DNA of 64,000 nt from positions 7,486,501 to 7,550,500 of the forward strand of contig JAPYXD010000701.1 of the NCBI GenBank assembly GCA_030998225.1, written 5' to 3'. This DNA comes from Diplolepis rosae (taxonomy: Eukaryota; Arthropoda; Insecta; Hymenoptera; Diplolepididae). Position 1 is the stretch's first letter. Each line of letters starts with the position of its first letter. Of this stretch, positions 1 through 11,902 are shown in pieces. The position numbers and the translations under genes are program-made. The notes beneath the pieces were generated by a model that saw only the letters and a program-made list of their open reading frames with translations, searched no databases and was not told the origin of the DNA.

Positions 1-240
1 AAATGATTGATACTGGATCCATGTGATAAAACTCAGTTTTCCAGAGTAGTGACGGGAAAGTTTGGAAATATTTGAATTCCAATCTTGATTCTTAGGTTAC
101 CATGCTCTACGTAAGAGAAATGCCACGTACTTGTTGATGTCGTGGTTGCATCAATCGATCATGGAACCGATCATTATTGCTGTTTCCGGCCAGGTCCCGA
201 AATCGCATTCCTCTTCGAGGTAAGTAAAGAAAATAGTATG
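1..240. other. intergenic, no gene seen
   Basis: tactggatccatgtgataaa at the very start resembles the end of MITE copy A (tttactggatccataagata at 1879), so the window may open inside a relative of that family. Confidence 0.3.
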
Positions 241-967
241 TTAAGGGGAGTTTCTCCTGTAAATGGGTCAAAAAATCGATTTTTTTCATTATTATTCGAT
301 TGCATATGCATTCAAAAATACACATGCAAAATTTCAGGTCGGAATTCGAAAAATTAGGGAAGTCATGAATTTTTTTGTCACGTCATGTTCGACATGCTGT
401 TTTTGGAACCAAAAACTTTAAACGCGTTTTTCTCGAAACCATGTTTTTCAAACTGGCGTGCACGATAACTAAAGAGCAGCTTGACATATTTTAAAAGTTT
501 TTATATCGGATTAAACTGTATCAAATTTTAAATAGAATCACGTCGAGAAAAATGTGAAAAAAAATTTTTTATTCCATTTTTTTAAAACAAATTTGACGAA
601 AAAAAATCAAAATTTTGCAAATTTTGTTGTAATTTTTGTAAAAATCACATTTTTCAAAAAACAAAAACGTCACTCCATAGAGGACTCAAAAACAAACAAA
701 AAACACATGACATTGTTTGTTTCAGAATCAACTCCTGAGGCTCTACAATGCACGCCATTTACCTCTGCGAAAATAGCATGTCCCACTTTGAGCAATCATA
801 TCTCAGGAATGACTCGATATTTTTACATAAAATTAACACTGTAGCAGTCTCTAATAAAGAATAATAACTACATAAAGTTTCAAGATTAGGCAACCCATAG
901 TTTTTTTTTAATTCACGCTCGAAATTAAGGAGCGAAAAACCCCGTTTACGAGAGAAGCTCCCCTTAA
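241..967. mobile_element. 727-bp element with imperfect TIRs
   Basis: TTAAGGGGAGTTTCTCCTGT at 241 pairs with CGAGAGAAGCTCCCCTTAA near 948-966 through about 36 bp with several mismatches. The inside is T-rich and A-rich. The 96-codon frame at 554-844 inside has no recognised domain. Confidence 0.6.
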
Positions 968-1876
968 CCGAGTGGGGGACTAGTCGATTCCCAACTCGTA
1001 TGATACCCGTGCGAGCGAAGCGAGCGCGGTAACTTTATGCTCGATGGGAATCTTCTAGATTCCTCAGTTGGTTAACAATGTATTATTTCCGTGTTGCACA
1101 TGATTTTTTTTCTACTGGGGGGGTCAACAAATTCATCTCTTCTGCTAGCGGGTCATAAAGTTGATTTTATTGCCCCGTGGGGGGCAAAATACACACTCGA
1201 AAAATAAATTTTTCTTCCCTAGTTGCACAATATACTATTTTTGCCCCGCAGGGGTCAGTGAAATACACTTTAAGACCTAGTAGTAGAAAAATGTATTTTA
1301 TTACACTTTGTACTAAAACATTGGTGTTAAAATGCTCCTATACAATTCTTAGATTTTATCGCAAACGCCACAATAATCTCACAATTACACTGCTATAGTA
1401 TCGGTGCCCTGAGGAAAGTTTCGAATTGAAATTCAACCCAAGCAAATTAGAGCTATTCCAAGCTAATCAGAAATTTGTTTCCGGAACAATCCAAAAAACG
1501 TTCTGTGTCTCGTTTGATGAAAAACGATCAAAAATTAATCCGAATAATTCCGATTCATTCCGCTTCCATTCGAGGCATCAATCCGAATGAATCTGAACCA
1601 AGTTTTCAATCCGAATTAATACGAGCTCAGATTGACTCAAACCGAATTTTTAATTCGAATCAATCCGGATTAGACTGATAATACTTGCATCTGTACTAAG
1701 ATGTTCTAAGATTTTTGAGTCATTCATCTCGAATTTTGAAAAGCTAACCTGAAATTCAGATTCATCAAATTTAAAAACCTTTTCAAACTAAGCCCTTTAT
1801 GAATCATAAAACAGTTTTCTTCTGAATATTTGAATCCTCCTTTTCGGCCAGTTTTACGTAAAAAAATAATTTATTA
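968..1876. other. intergenic, degenerate repeats
   Basis: Includes gcgagcgaagcgagcgcgg (1011) and G-rich gccccgtggggggc words (1172, 1243). At 1412-1680 there is a region of recurring aatccgaat words that shares gaaagtttcg...gaattgaa...gagctatt with 44057-44092. No gene. Confidence 0.5.
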
Positions 1877-2119
1877 CATTTACTGGATCCATAAGATAAA
1901 TTAGTAATCAGAAAATGTTTATAAATTTAACAGGTATTTATATGTAATTTACCGCTATTTTGTAAATACAAAAGAGTTGACGATAAATATTACAGAATTT
2001 CCATAGTATTTATCAACAAAAATGTTGTTTAAAATAAAGCGGTGAATTATATGGAAATATCTGGAAAATGTACATAAATTTTATCCTGTCACCCCTTCAA
2101 CTTATAAACTCAGTAAATG
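1877..2119. mobile_element. palindromic MITE, copy A (family with 28.6 and 29.0 kb)
   Basis: The ends catttactg and cagtaaatg are inverted. Internal arms carry ttaccgctattttgtaaataca against aataaagcggtgaatta, and gataaatattacag against tagtatttatc. Confidence 0.65.
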
Positions 2120-3321
2120 TATCAGATTTTTTATTTCACGTTTTTTTTTAGGAAAAAAAATTTGCCGCTCATGTTATATTGGTACAAACATGGCTACAAA
2201 CGGCCAAGTTTGCACTTTTAGGTTAAGATATTTCAAAATCCTGACGTGCTAGAAAAATTTAGGCAAAGGATTCGTTATTAAGATATCAAAATCCTTCGGG
2301 GATACTCAGTCCAGTCTTTGGTTACAAATTTGTCGACTTTTATTTTTAAAAATATTTAAAAATTACATGCGAAATTGTCCTTGTGTTTTTTTTTACCTTG
2401 AATTTTTTTTTTTACGAACGACGTAAAGTTCGAAATATCTGATTTATATTGAAACGGTCAGTATTTTAATTTAGTTGCGTGAGAATCGGATTGTACAACA
2501 GCTTTGTGCAATGCTATATTGTGAGACAGCTAATTGTTCGACGCTTTCATAACAACCCATTCTCTTTTATTTTTACATGCATCGATGCACTACCCATTTT
2601 CAATTCTAGGCTTTTAATGTACAGTGCTCGTTTGGACAGAATAAACCTTTGAACAGTCACGTGAAAATTTCGACTGTCAACTGATCCTTTTTCTACATGA
2701 ACTCAAAAAATAAAATAAAAGCATTAGTGGAAAAAGAAGGTTTTAAAATATTTCACACAAATGTCCACTTCTGGTAAATTTGCCCATGATCTTTTTGTCA
2801 ATTTCTTTCTAACTATTTTGTATATGGAATATTATTTTACTACCCACACTGAAAATTGAGCATTTTTAAAAATGATTTATAAAGTTGAGGTAAATATTTT
2901 TATCGTTAATTGCAGTTTCTGTTTTTATTTCGGTTTCAAGTAATAATTGCAATTTCATACCTTAGTTTATTTCATGCTTTAAAATTAAAATTAGTTCAGA
3001 AAAATCAATAACTCTTACAAGTTTCTTAAAAAATGATTGAGTTTTCATAAACCACCCGATGAGGACTTTAATTTTCAAATTGAAAACGGTAGAGTTGTAA
3101 AGAATATTTTCCACGAAAAAATGAGCCATGATTTATGGAAATTCAATCATTTTTAAAAATTGGTAAAAAAATTAGTAAGTTTCCCCGTAAAGAAAAATTT
3201 TATTACAAAAACATTATTAATAGTATATTTCGTATCAAGTGCGGAAAGGCGTATTTTAAAGCAAGAGCGAGTCGTGCGATTAAATACGTTCCACACGTGA
3301 TATGAACAATATTTTTCGTTC
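2120..3321. other. intergenic, AT-rich, no gene seen
   Basis: A weak inverted pair caatcattttt/aaaaatgattg spans about 3030-3155. Otherwise nothing recognisable. Confidence 0.5.
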
Positions 3322-3478
3322 GCTGTATAACGAAAGTTTGCCGAGACGGTGTTGTTTTGCGTGCGGAAAGTTGATTTTCCCGAACCAGCGCGGGAAAATT
3401 TTAAGTTTGTTTTAATTTTCCGCACAATTAAAAATCAACTTTCCGCACGAAAAACAATACCGACAAGGCTAATTTTCA
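3322..3478. repeat. inverted repeat with 55-bp arms
   Basis: gtgcggaaagttgatttt and its inverse aaaatcaactttccgcac form the core (3361-3378 against 3431-3448). Pairing extends outward imperfectly through gccgagacggtgttgtttt / aaaacaataccgacaaggc. Confidence 0.75.
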
Positions 3479-4129
3479 GTGTACGGCGAACAAAAAACTA
3501 TTATTTTTCGTCAGTTTAAAATTTTTTTCATAAAAAATAATATATTTTCTTTCATAAAATGCGACTCAAAATATCATTTTAAGTCTTGAAATTCTTTATA
3601 AGAACGCAAAAAAGAGTCCAGTTGCACTTATTTGAACGAAGCACAGCCTCTACCCATGGCTATCTGCAATCAGGTGCAAAGCACACGAGGTATCGCATGT
3701 GCGATATATACGCTTCGATGTTACGTGCCCATAGAGAATGAATAGGTAATTATAACGCATCCATAATGCAGAAAGACAAGGCCGGAGTGGATTGGAGCTT
3801 CTCAGAAAGGCGAAACGCTCTGCATAATCCAGCTTAATACGTGCGTGCATGCAGACACTCATCAAGGTGTCACGTTGTTATTACCTGTGAAAACTCTACA
3901 ACATTGCTTTATAAATGTCTAAATAACATATGTAGTTAATAGCTTCAGGTCCTTTAATTATTTATAATCTTACATCGTATTGTAAGCTTTTTGTAACATG
4001 TTTCCTATTATTTTGCATATCATACAATCCATATTTCAATGCTCATCTACAATAAAGATTATTGTCTCTTTAATCTACTCGAAAAAATATCACTTTTCTA
4101 AGTGATTGTGTAAATCATATATGTATTGT
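3479..4129. other. intergenic, no gene seen
   Basis: A short GC-richer patch at 3630-3880 has no supported exon; the 71-codon frame there has no recognised domain. Confidence 0.5.
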
Positions 4130-5515
4130 ATATATGTATACTGTACGCGTGACCATATGTATTGTAACGAATAAAATACTGATAGTATCCCGTGGGTAAA
4201 CATTGTAAGGATTACTACTTGTATTGCACCCACTGCAATACAAATAGTAATCCTTACAATTTTCAAATACCATTCAGTATCGGTATTTTATGTTAACAAG
4301 GTAACGTAAAATTTACTATATTTATGATGTTTGTGAGTAAAGATATCTTAAGATTGCGAAAATTGTAATGAATTTTCTGAAATTTTTCTGAATATTACGG
4401 AACTCAACTGAATCTTCATAAAATGTATCTTAAAACTACCAAACTGTAAAAAATTTTCATTAAATTCATTTTAGAATTACGAAACTGTAACAAAATTTTC
4501 AGTTACATGTAACTACATAAAACTTCAGTTACCCAAAACGTAACTGAAAATTACAGTAAAAATTCCAAACAATTTATGCTAATAATTAACAATCAAGATG
4601 CTTATCCCTATTTGAAGAATGAAAAATTGTACGGGTTACGATATGTATTGTAGCGAATAATTAAAATAATGATAGTAACCCGTTGGTGAACATTGTAAGA
4701 ATTGCGATCTGTATTGTACTCACTACAGAACAGATAGCAATCCTTATAATCTTTAAATATTATTCGCTATCAGTATTGTACTGAATACAGTACACATGTA
4801 GTGATTATTTCTGCTATGTATATACATATATTAAAATGTGTTGAGCGTTGAGACATATGGCACGAGAAATGAAAAATATGTTAATAATTAAGAATCAAGA
4901 TGCTTATCCCTACTTTTAGAGTGAATTATTGTACGTATTACCATCTATATTGTAACGAATAAAATACTAAAAGCAATGCGTACACTGTTAAAAATTTTTA
5001 TGTTACAAAGGTATGTACAAAGGTAACTGAATTTTCATAAAATGTATCTTAAAACTACCAAACTGTAAGAGAATTTTCATAAAATTTATCATAAAATTAC
5101 GAAACTGTAACAAAATTTTCAGTTACATGTAACTGCAAAAAACTTTAGTTACCCAGAACATAATACTATTCCTGTTACAAGTTTCAGAATTTCCAGATAC
5201 AAGTATCAGAATATTCAACACTTTGTAACTGAAAATTAAGAAATTGTTCATAAAATTTACTAACAAGTAACTGAATTTTCTGAAATTCTATCTTAATTTT
5301 ACGAAACTGTAACTGAGTAAAGCTCTAGTCACGTGCTTCGGAAAATTACGGTATTTCTAACAGTGTACGTAAACATTGTAAGGACATTGTAACCCGTACA
5401 ACATTTCTATTGTATCCACTACAATAGAGATATTACTTATTACAATATCTATATACTCTTTACTATCAGCATATTCTACTAAGTACAATACATATGGTGA
5501 TCCGTACAATATTAA
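4130..5515. repeat. array of about three foldback units (about 180 bp each)
   Basis: Three units share gtattgtaacgaataaaatac, (g/c)taaacattgtaagga and an inverted partner (tccttacaat; gtacaatacatatg), near 4149-4310, 4629-4810 and 4928-5510. Two are preceded by the same aatcaagatgcttatcccta block (4591, 4899). The third is split by the 4983-5365 element. Lines between units carry a second direct repeat (ttcataaaatgtatcttaaa at about 4415 and 5034). Confidence 0.8.
4983..5365. mobile_element. 383-bp TA-flanked MITE inserted in the foldback array
   Basis: CACTGTTAAAAAT at the left and TTTCTAACAGTG at the right are inverted, with TA on both sides (4981-4982, 5366-5367). Comparison with the first unit (cccgtgggtaaacattg) shows the uninterrupted site. 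A matching single end (ttctaacagtgta) is at 10909-10921. Confidence 0.78.
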
Positions 5516-5895
5516 TAATAGAGGTTATTTTCAAGTTATTCCAATAAATCACCTATCCAAGGTATTATTTATTTTTAAATTCAGTTGTAGATTATTTATC
5601 AAAATGTAGAAATATTGGGAAATCCAAAGCATTTCATAACATAAGCAGAGAAATAACTGATGTTCTGCCCACTATAAATATTCTTTGGACTTTTGTCAAG
5701 ATACTGAACAGGAAAACTATGTACAAGACAAACAAGAAAAGTCGAAAGTTACATTACTAAGTTAAAAAATTGCAATATCTTATAAAGAAATAAAAAATAT
5801 GGTGCACATTGAACATATAAACAAATATTTGAATGAAATTTGCACAATATCGATGTTTTATAACAGAGTGAGGTAAATTACACTTGCAGGCTTAC

Positions 5896-6013
5896 CACCG
5901 CTGCAGGGTGGATAACTTGCAGGAGGATAATGATCGGCGGAAGTGTTCGTGCTAAAATATGCAGATCCGGCTAAATTACCAGAGTAACACCTACCTACCA
6001 ACTATAGCTACCG
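5896..6013 (-). CDS. possible internal exon of an unidentified - strand gene
   Basis: On the - strand an open frame begins after a weak acceptor (tagctatag) and ends at GCGGTG|GTAAGC, a good donor. It reads LVGRCYSGNLAGSAYFSTN, then TSADHYPPASYPPCSG. The start is in phase 0, compatible with joining the 33944-34057 exon. The acceptor lacks a pyrimidine tract, and the same frame upstream (MPVPSWLL... to GSYGSR) meets two TAG codons just before it. It could be a decayed exon or chance. I do not recognise the sequence. Confidence 0.2.
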
Positions 6014-7334
6014 ACTACCATAACTGCCAAAGTGTAGTGTACCACGGCTCATGTTGCACAGTAACCAAGACGGCACTGGCATGGTTATGGTGGTCGATGA
6101 TACTGAGCATTGCTTACGTGCTTCTTCAATAACTTAGCTTCTCTCTCCTTTCTATCTTACCCTCTTTAGTCTCCTTTTCTCTTCATCCGTTTCCCTGGCT
6201 TCTTTCTCCTTGTATCGCCGATGACCGGACGAACGGAGGAAATTTCTTCGGTCGATCCTATGGTATGGCGTGAAGCATGCCATTGGATGCAATGTGCGTG
6301 GGAAAATTGCTCTTTCGTTAATGGCCTCAGCCTTGTAATTATTATTCGCTTTATAATTATTCTTGCGCGACCGCAAATCACGTGGATACAACATTTTAGG
6401 CCTCAAAGTCACCACAATATACTCGTATTCATCATTGTGTGCTGATTGGATGAATACAAAAAAATTAACCCTCAAGCACTTGCTCTATGAGAATTTTTCT
6501 TACGACTAAGAAATTAAAATCTCATGATTTCCAGAAAATAAAGAATTTTAAATTACAGAAATAAATTTAAATATTTTGAGAGACAAATTTTATCTGAATC
6601 CTACTATTAACGCGAAAAGATAGAACCTTTGGTCTGTTTAACATTTCATTTGGAATTGATCCGCTAGAAGCGCCACAGACATTCTATCTGAAAAATACAT
6701 TGCAATATGATTAAATAATTAAAAATAAACTCTTTATGACTCGTACTTAATACGAGACTTTTTTTAGCTGACACTCTGATAAGTAATTAATATTTGAAAA
6801 ATACAAGATGTAATTAAGATCTGGAAGAATTATGAGAAGAATTAACTTTTATAATGAATTCCTATACAATATTGCTGAGATTAATGCAAGAATTCACCAT
6901 GAAAGTTAATTTTTTCCATAATTTTTCCGGATTTTAATAACAATATATATATAACATCCGCCAATTGTGAACCACTGCACTGCCTTCAATGACAGGTACA
7001 TGATGTATTCCTAGTTTTTATCGCTGAAAAATAAGATAATTGTATTTATTGCTTCACCTTCTAATCCAAATTTCGCCACAGAATCATAATTGCAAAGCTT
7101 TTAATGTCTTTTTTACCGATCTTAGCCGTAATAATGCGAGGTCATAGAACGGTCATAGAACAGTCAGAGAACGGTCAGAGTATTCTATGACCGTTCTCTC
7201 ACACGGGTTCGCTAGGGGATCTTTTGAGCATTTAATCCTACACACATCATGGATATTGTGTCAAAATTCCATGAGATCCGGATGTATAGAAGCTGAGTTA
7301 TTGCGCCTATCGTGACAGTACGTCAAAAAATAAA
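6014..7334. other. intergenic, no firm gene
   Basis: A pyrimidine-rich stretch at 6140-6215 and overlapping short frames on both strands at 6152-6475 are unconvincing. Short repeats of gaacggtcatagaac with an inverted partner occur at 7140-7200, just before mariner relic A. Confidence 0.5.
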
Positions 7335-7925
7335 TTTCGAACAAAGAGCCAATGTCAAGTTTTGTTTTAAACTCGGCAAAACAGCTGTCAAAGACTCATC
7401 AAATGATGCAAAAATTTTATGTTGATGAGTGTTTATCCCGTCTCACTATCTACAAATGGTTTAAATGATTTGAAGAAGGCCGGGAAGACTTAAATGATGA
7501 CAAACGTTCGGGTCGGCCCAGATCATCAGTGAACGACGAAAACGTTGAAATTGTACGTAAATTCATAAAAAAAAAGAGCAGAAATCTTCGTTGCGTTACA
7601 TGGAAATAAAATTTAATAGGTCCAAAGATGGAATTCTTCGCATTTTGACCAATCATTTGGGACTGAGAAAGTTTTGAGCGCGGTTTCTTCTACACAAATT
7701 GACTAATGGCCAAAAATTGCTTTGAATCAAATCAACGTTAATAACAGATTTTGTTATTAAAAGTGGCATTTTGGCTATCTACCATTCCCCGTGTTCACCT
7801 GATTTGGCTCTGTGCAACCGCCATCCTGAGCATAATTTCTACTGATGAAATGAAAATGTCTTTTAATTCGCTTCTTGACCGTGGAAAGCGGTGTATTGAA
7901 TTCAAAGGGGACTATTTTGAATAAT
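7335..7925 (+). pseudogene. mariner transposase relic A
   Basis: The translation starts FEQRANVKFCFKLGKTAVK and, after a one-frame shift, continues THQMMQKFYVDECLSRLTIY, KWFK(stop)FEEGREDL, DKRSGRPRSSVNDEN. These are the helix-turn-helix and GRPR region of mariner transposases. Further on come weaker pieces (ILTNHLGLRKV; CSPDLALCN) and a C-terminal tail, RGKRCIEFKGDYFE. The DNA between the linker and the SPDLA motif, including the first two catalytic Asp regions, is deleted. Clearly dead; no intact terminal repeats recognised. Confidence 0.8.
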
Positions 7926-8734
7926 ATAAATCGAATTTGCCAAAAACATTTCTAGTTTTCTTGATTTTTTGCTTGTCTGGGAACTTTTGCGACAGACCTT
8001 GGATTCATTACTCATCAGAAAATGAACTTGAAAAGTCTCGTGTTAAATAGGAGTCAAAAAGAGTTTATTTTTAATTATTCAATTATTTTGCCTATATGTC
8101 ACAACGTATTTTTCAGTCAGAACGGATGTGGCGCCTCTAGACTGGTCTTAACTTGATTTATGAAATTGACAAAATTAATTCCAATCAATTACTGTATCCT
8201 GCTCTAAAAAACCTTAAACCACTGAACGACTCGATCGACTATAAAAAAGTATCGAAACGCTGTTGTTTATGCTGGTTTGAGAAATAAAATAAACTGAAGA
8301 ATAAAGATTGCTCAAAAGAAAGTTTGGGATAAAGGAAGAGACAAACGGACGTTGTTCTCGCAAGGTCTTGTCACAGGAACTCATTAACTCCTCTACAAGA
8401 AATTGCCATTACTCCCAGATACGCTAAAATGCGATTGACAACGGGAAAATCGTTGTATAAACAATGGAAATGTACGACAAAAAGTTTCAGTTAGACACTT
8501 AGCGAACATACTTCTACTTTTTAGTCCTTCCTGTTTGCAAAGATATCTTGTTACACTGATAAAACTGGAGGTTCTTTCCCGTTGCAGCTCAGATGAAAAG
8601 TCGTTTCTTTAGCACGATATCTAATATCCATATTCATAGAGGGCGATCAGGATGCCACTCAAGTGCGACTAAAAAACATTTTTTGTGCTTTTTTATTTTG
8701 TTCACGCACTTCAACCTAGCTCTGAAGGTGCGTT
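7926..8734. other. between mariner relics, no gene seen
   Basis: Unrecognised AT-rich sequence; possibly terminal parts of relics A and B too decayed to delimit. Confidence 0.5.
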
Positions 8735-9345
8735 AAAAATGAATACTTTCAAAGTTACTGATGGCTTCATGGCTTGTTCAGAAAGGGAAAACTGCAACGG
8801 AAATTCATGAAAGGATTGCGCCTACATTGGGCAAGTCATGCTCACTCTAGAGCAAAAATGAAATCACATACGAACATCTGCCCAATTCTTGCAACTGTTT
8901 AACCCTTTCAGCCCTATAAACAGCTAAAGAGTGAAAGGTTTAAGAAGAATTCAGCTGATTTTTGCGGGGTTTTGTAACAATGGACGTAAGTTGGTTCCAC
9001 CAGTATACAAAGGAAACGAAACAAGAGTCAAAATAGTGGACTAGGCGAATAAACGTCCAGGAATTGCCAAGAAAAAGGTGTTGTTCCACCACGACAATGC
9101 ACCGGTCCATTTAAGTCGTGTCGCTCAGAAAGAATTGACCGAATTGCGATTTAAACTGTTTACGCCTCCATCCTATTCAGTCGATCTGGTTCCTTTCAAC
9201 TTCCATTTGTTCCGGAAATTCAAAACTTTTCCAGCTGGAGGAAAATTTGTGTGCAATGAAAAAGCCATCCAGGCGGTTCACGACTGTTTCAAGGGCCATG
9301 AAGAAAACTACTTGAAGGAAGAAATCGGGAACCTAGAGAAACAGA
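8735..9345 (+). pseudogene. mariner transposase relic B
   Basis: A short N-terminal trace (WLVQKGKTATEIHERIAPTL) is followed by an internal deletion. Then comes TMDVSWFHQYTKETKQESK around the first catalytic Asp, another gap, and a 96-codon frame with KKVLFHHDNAPVHLSRVAQK and SVDLVPFNFHLF. The second catalytic Asp (HHDN) is present, but the third is replaced by Asn (PFNF instead of P(S/C)DF). It is a different mariner lineage from relic A, lying on the same strand about 0.8 kb downstream. Confidence 0.85.
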
Positions 9346-9711
9346 TTTGTAGCTTGGGCGGGCTGTAGCCAGCCCGAGGATACCTACGAATATTATGGCC
9401 ATACTCTCCGATGTTAAATTGAACCACACCCACATCCGAAAAGTCGGGAAGGTGGATTGGAGGAAGCGTTTACTATCCACTAATTTAACTACTCCACACC
9501 ACCAAGATCACAGAATAGAAAAAAAATTCCCGCTAACCCCCTTAAAAATAAGTGCACACCGAGCAGAACAGAGGCCCAAGTACGTGCACCAAGTTGGTCA
9601 CGAACATCTTGCTCAGCGAGTACCAACGAAGAGATCCAACTCCCAGTTAAAAACTGCACCTGACCGAAAAATATCGAAAAATAAGGTACGATACAAAAAA
9701 ACAGATTGTTG
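9346..9711. other. between mariner relics B and C, unidentified
   Basis: More GC than the surroundings (cagcccgaggatacc, ccgagcagaacagaggccc). A 111-codon + frame runs through it and is partly antisense to relic C; no domain recognised. May be a fragment of another element. Confidence 0.4.
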
Positions 9712-10360
9712 TCTTCCACTCCCGATATAATGCACTTATGCCAACGTTTTTTCCAATCGTCGAAACACTTGTTAAATTCGATTTCCGCAATTGCCTTCAA
9801 AGCCTTCTTCGATTCGGCTTGTATCTCTTCAATCGTGTCAAAACGGTGTCCTCGGAGTGGTCTTTTGAGTTTGGGGAATAGCCAGAAGTCACACAGAGCC
9901 AAATCAGGCGAATATGGTGGTTTTGGAACGATATGCGTTGAGTTTTTGCTGAAATTGTCACGAAGAACGAGTGCAGTAAGAGACGGCGTATTATCGTGAT
10001 GCAAAAACCACGAGTTGTCTGCCCAAAATATCTTATGAAACGGTGTTGAGTGATCCTCTTGAAATTCCAATAGTGTCAGCAAGTTCTCTAATTGTCAATC
10101 GACGATTTTTGTGCACTAATTCTTTGATTTTATTGACGTGTTGCTCGTCAGTTGATTTTAATGGTCGTCCGGGGCGTTCCAAGTCATCAACACGTTCTCT
10201 TCCTTCTTTGAAGTCTTTGTACCACTTATGAACATTTTTCTGCGACATGTTCAAATCACCGTAGGCCTTCTGCAACATTCTGAACGTTTCCGCAACTGAA
10301 ATTTAATTCCGCAAACAAAATTTAATGGCACTTCTTTGCTCAACAAATTCAGAAATTGTA
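9712..10360 (-). pseudogene. mariner transposase relic C (internal deletion)
   Basis: Read on -, the N-terminal half has FRMLQKAYGDLNMSQKNVHK, WYKDFKEGRERVDDLERPGR and RRLTIRELADTIGISRGS, the paired helix-turn-helix DNA-binding region and GRP hook. It then jumps, with a frame change, to WADNSWFLHHDNTPS and PPYSPDLALCDFWLFPKLKR. A C-terminus with DDWKKRWHKCIISG follows. The segment with the first catalytic Asp is missing; the second and third Asp (HHDN, LCDF) remain with D34D-like spacing. It is the best-preserved of the three relics in this cluster but cannot encode an active enzyme. Confidence 0.9.
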
Positions 10361-11669
10361 AAAATCGAAAAAATCACTTTTAGTCGTTTAGAAAACACAA
10401 GCGTAACTATGTAACAAGTGATGACATTGACATGAAATTTGTCACAGATGTCAGTAACAGTAGGACGAACATAAAAATAAAAGGGTTTGCCTGAATCGGT
10501 TAGCCCGCGAAGTTTAAATTAAAAATTCACCTTAGTTTTTGTCCACAGTAGTAACTTTTTGAACCATCCTCGCACTACAATATGTTGCGATTTTTGTGAT
10601 TGAATGGTGCTAAAACATAAAGAAACTATAAATGTTGTCAAATATTTGATACTGAAATAATAATTTAGAATTCGTCAACTGAATTCTTATTCATAATCAA
10701 ATGTCAACGTACGGATCGTACATTTTATCATATCATGATACATATATACATGATACATATCGTATGATTTATTATTGAAAACAAAAAACTACCTCATAAC
10801 CAATTTCTCATTTATAAAAACGGTATTATTTGACTTTTCTAACAAGTGATTGATATGACTAATATATGAAATTTAATATACCAATGTATATTAAATTTAC
10901 AAACATTTCTAACAGTGTAGAAACTATCGGATTGTCCAAAACCAATAAAATATATAATTCTAACATCTGTGAAATATTAATTCTAAATCAAGCAACAAAA
11001 TCTGTTAGATGAAAGTAAAGATCAAAAAGATCATAAAGTTTTAAGACCGGGACAAAGTACAAAGTTCTAATTTATGCACAATCGAGCGTGAAATACGATT
11101 CGCGAATAGTATATACATATATACTGAATAAATTGGCGGATATTGATATCTGAGAAACGAGCAAGGAACTCAACTCTTATGCAAATGTGCAAAGTATACA
11201 GGCACACGAGTGAGGAGATTTGAATGTATTATACGACTGTGCACTATACGCCTACTCTTGTGCCTGTTAACAAATATAAAGGCGAACGGTTAACATGCGT
11301 TTATGATAATTTATTGTGCCGACGAGCCGACGCATTATGTTCGACTCGAGGATACATGAGTATATCGATATCAGTCCGCCAACTAATCAAAACGAGAGCA
11401 CACGCCCCGCGCCCAATAAAATGATCGTTTATATTACGTTGGTACGCCTTGATACTCGCCATCTATTCGCCCCCAACGTGAGAACTCCATCCAATTCATT
11501 CTTTCACTCTTGCCTGTTTTCTCACATTCCTCTCTCTTCAATTTAGAAAAACTGACATAAGTTACTAAATTAAACATCCTCGTATTTTCTGCTTAAAATT
11601 AATAGTATTAGATGAATTTATTAACAAGATTATGTTTAGTCTTGTTTGTCAAATTAAAATTTTTTAATT
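10361..11669. other. intergenic, no gene seen
   Basis: It holds a single MITE end (ttctaacagtgta at 10909) and palindromic tatcatgatacatatatacatgatacata words at 10730-10760. Short frames at 11224-11546 overlap with no recognised domain. Confidence 0.5.
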
Positions 11670-11902
11670 ATTATTTCATTTGGACACAACATTTTACATA
11701 GAGTGTTTTAACAGAAAATTTTAAGACTTTTTAAAATCAAAAACCAAAATTGACAAATGTGACGCGATCTTAGAAAAGGAATCTTAGTGTCCAATAATTA
11801 TTTTTGGGATTATGATCGTTTCAGATTGATTAAATGATTAAATCATTGTGTTTTCTGTAAAAAAACACTTCTGAATAAAAAATGTGGTGTCCAAATGAAT
11901 CT
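11670..11902. mobile_element. small MITE with ATTTGGACACAACATTTT-type ends
   Basis: catttggacacaacatttta at the left pairs with aaaatgtggtgtccaaatg at the right. About 230 bp, AT-rich, no coding. Confidence 0.6.

Noticed and set aside
3040..3075. cccgatgaggacttt as another hammerhead-like motif
   Set aside because: No matching stem strand or GAAAC box follows.
4130..5515. Array of repeats as a CRISPR array
   Set aside because: Units are about 180 bp, palindromic, diverged and eukaryotic; no uniform short repeat with spacers.
6152..6475. Overlapping frames on both strands as an Arg/Lys-rich protein
   Set aside because: Three overlapping frames are open because of a pyrimidine-rich stretch; no support for any one.
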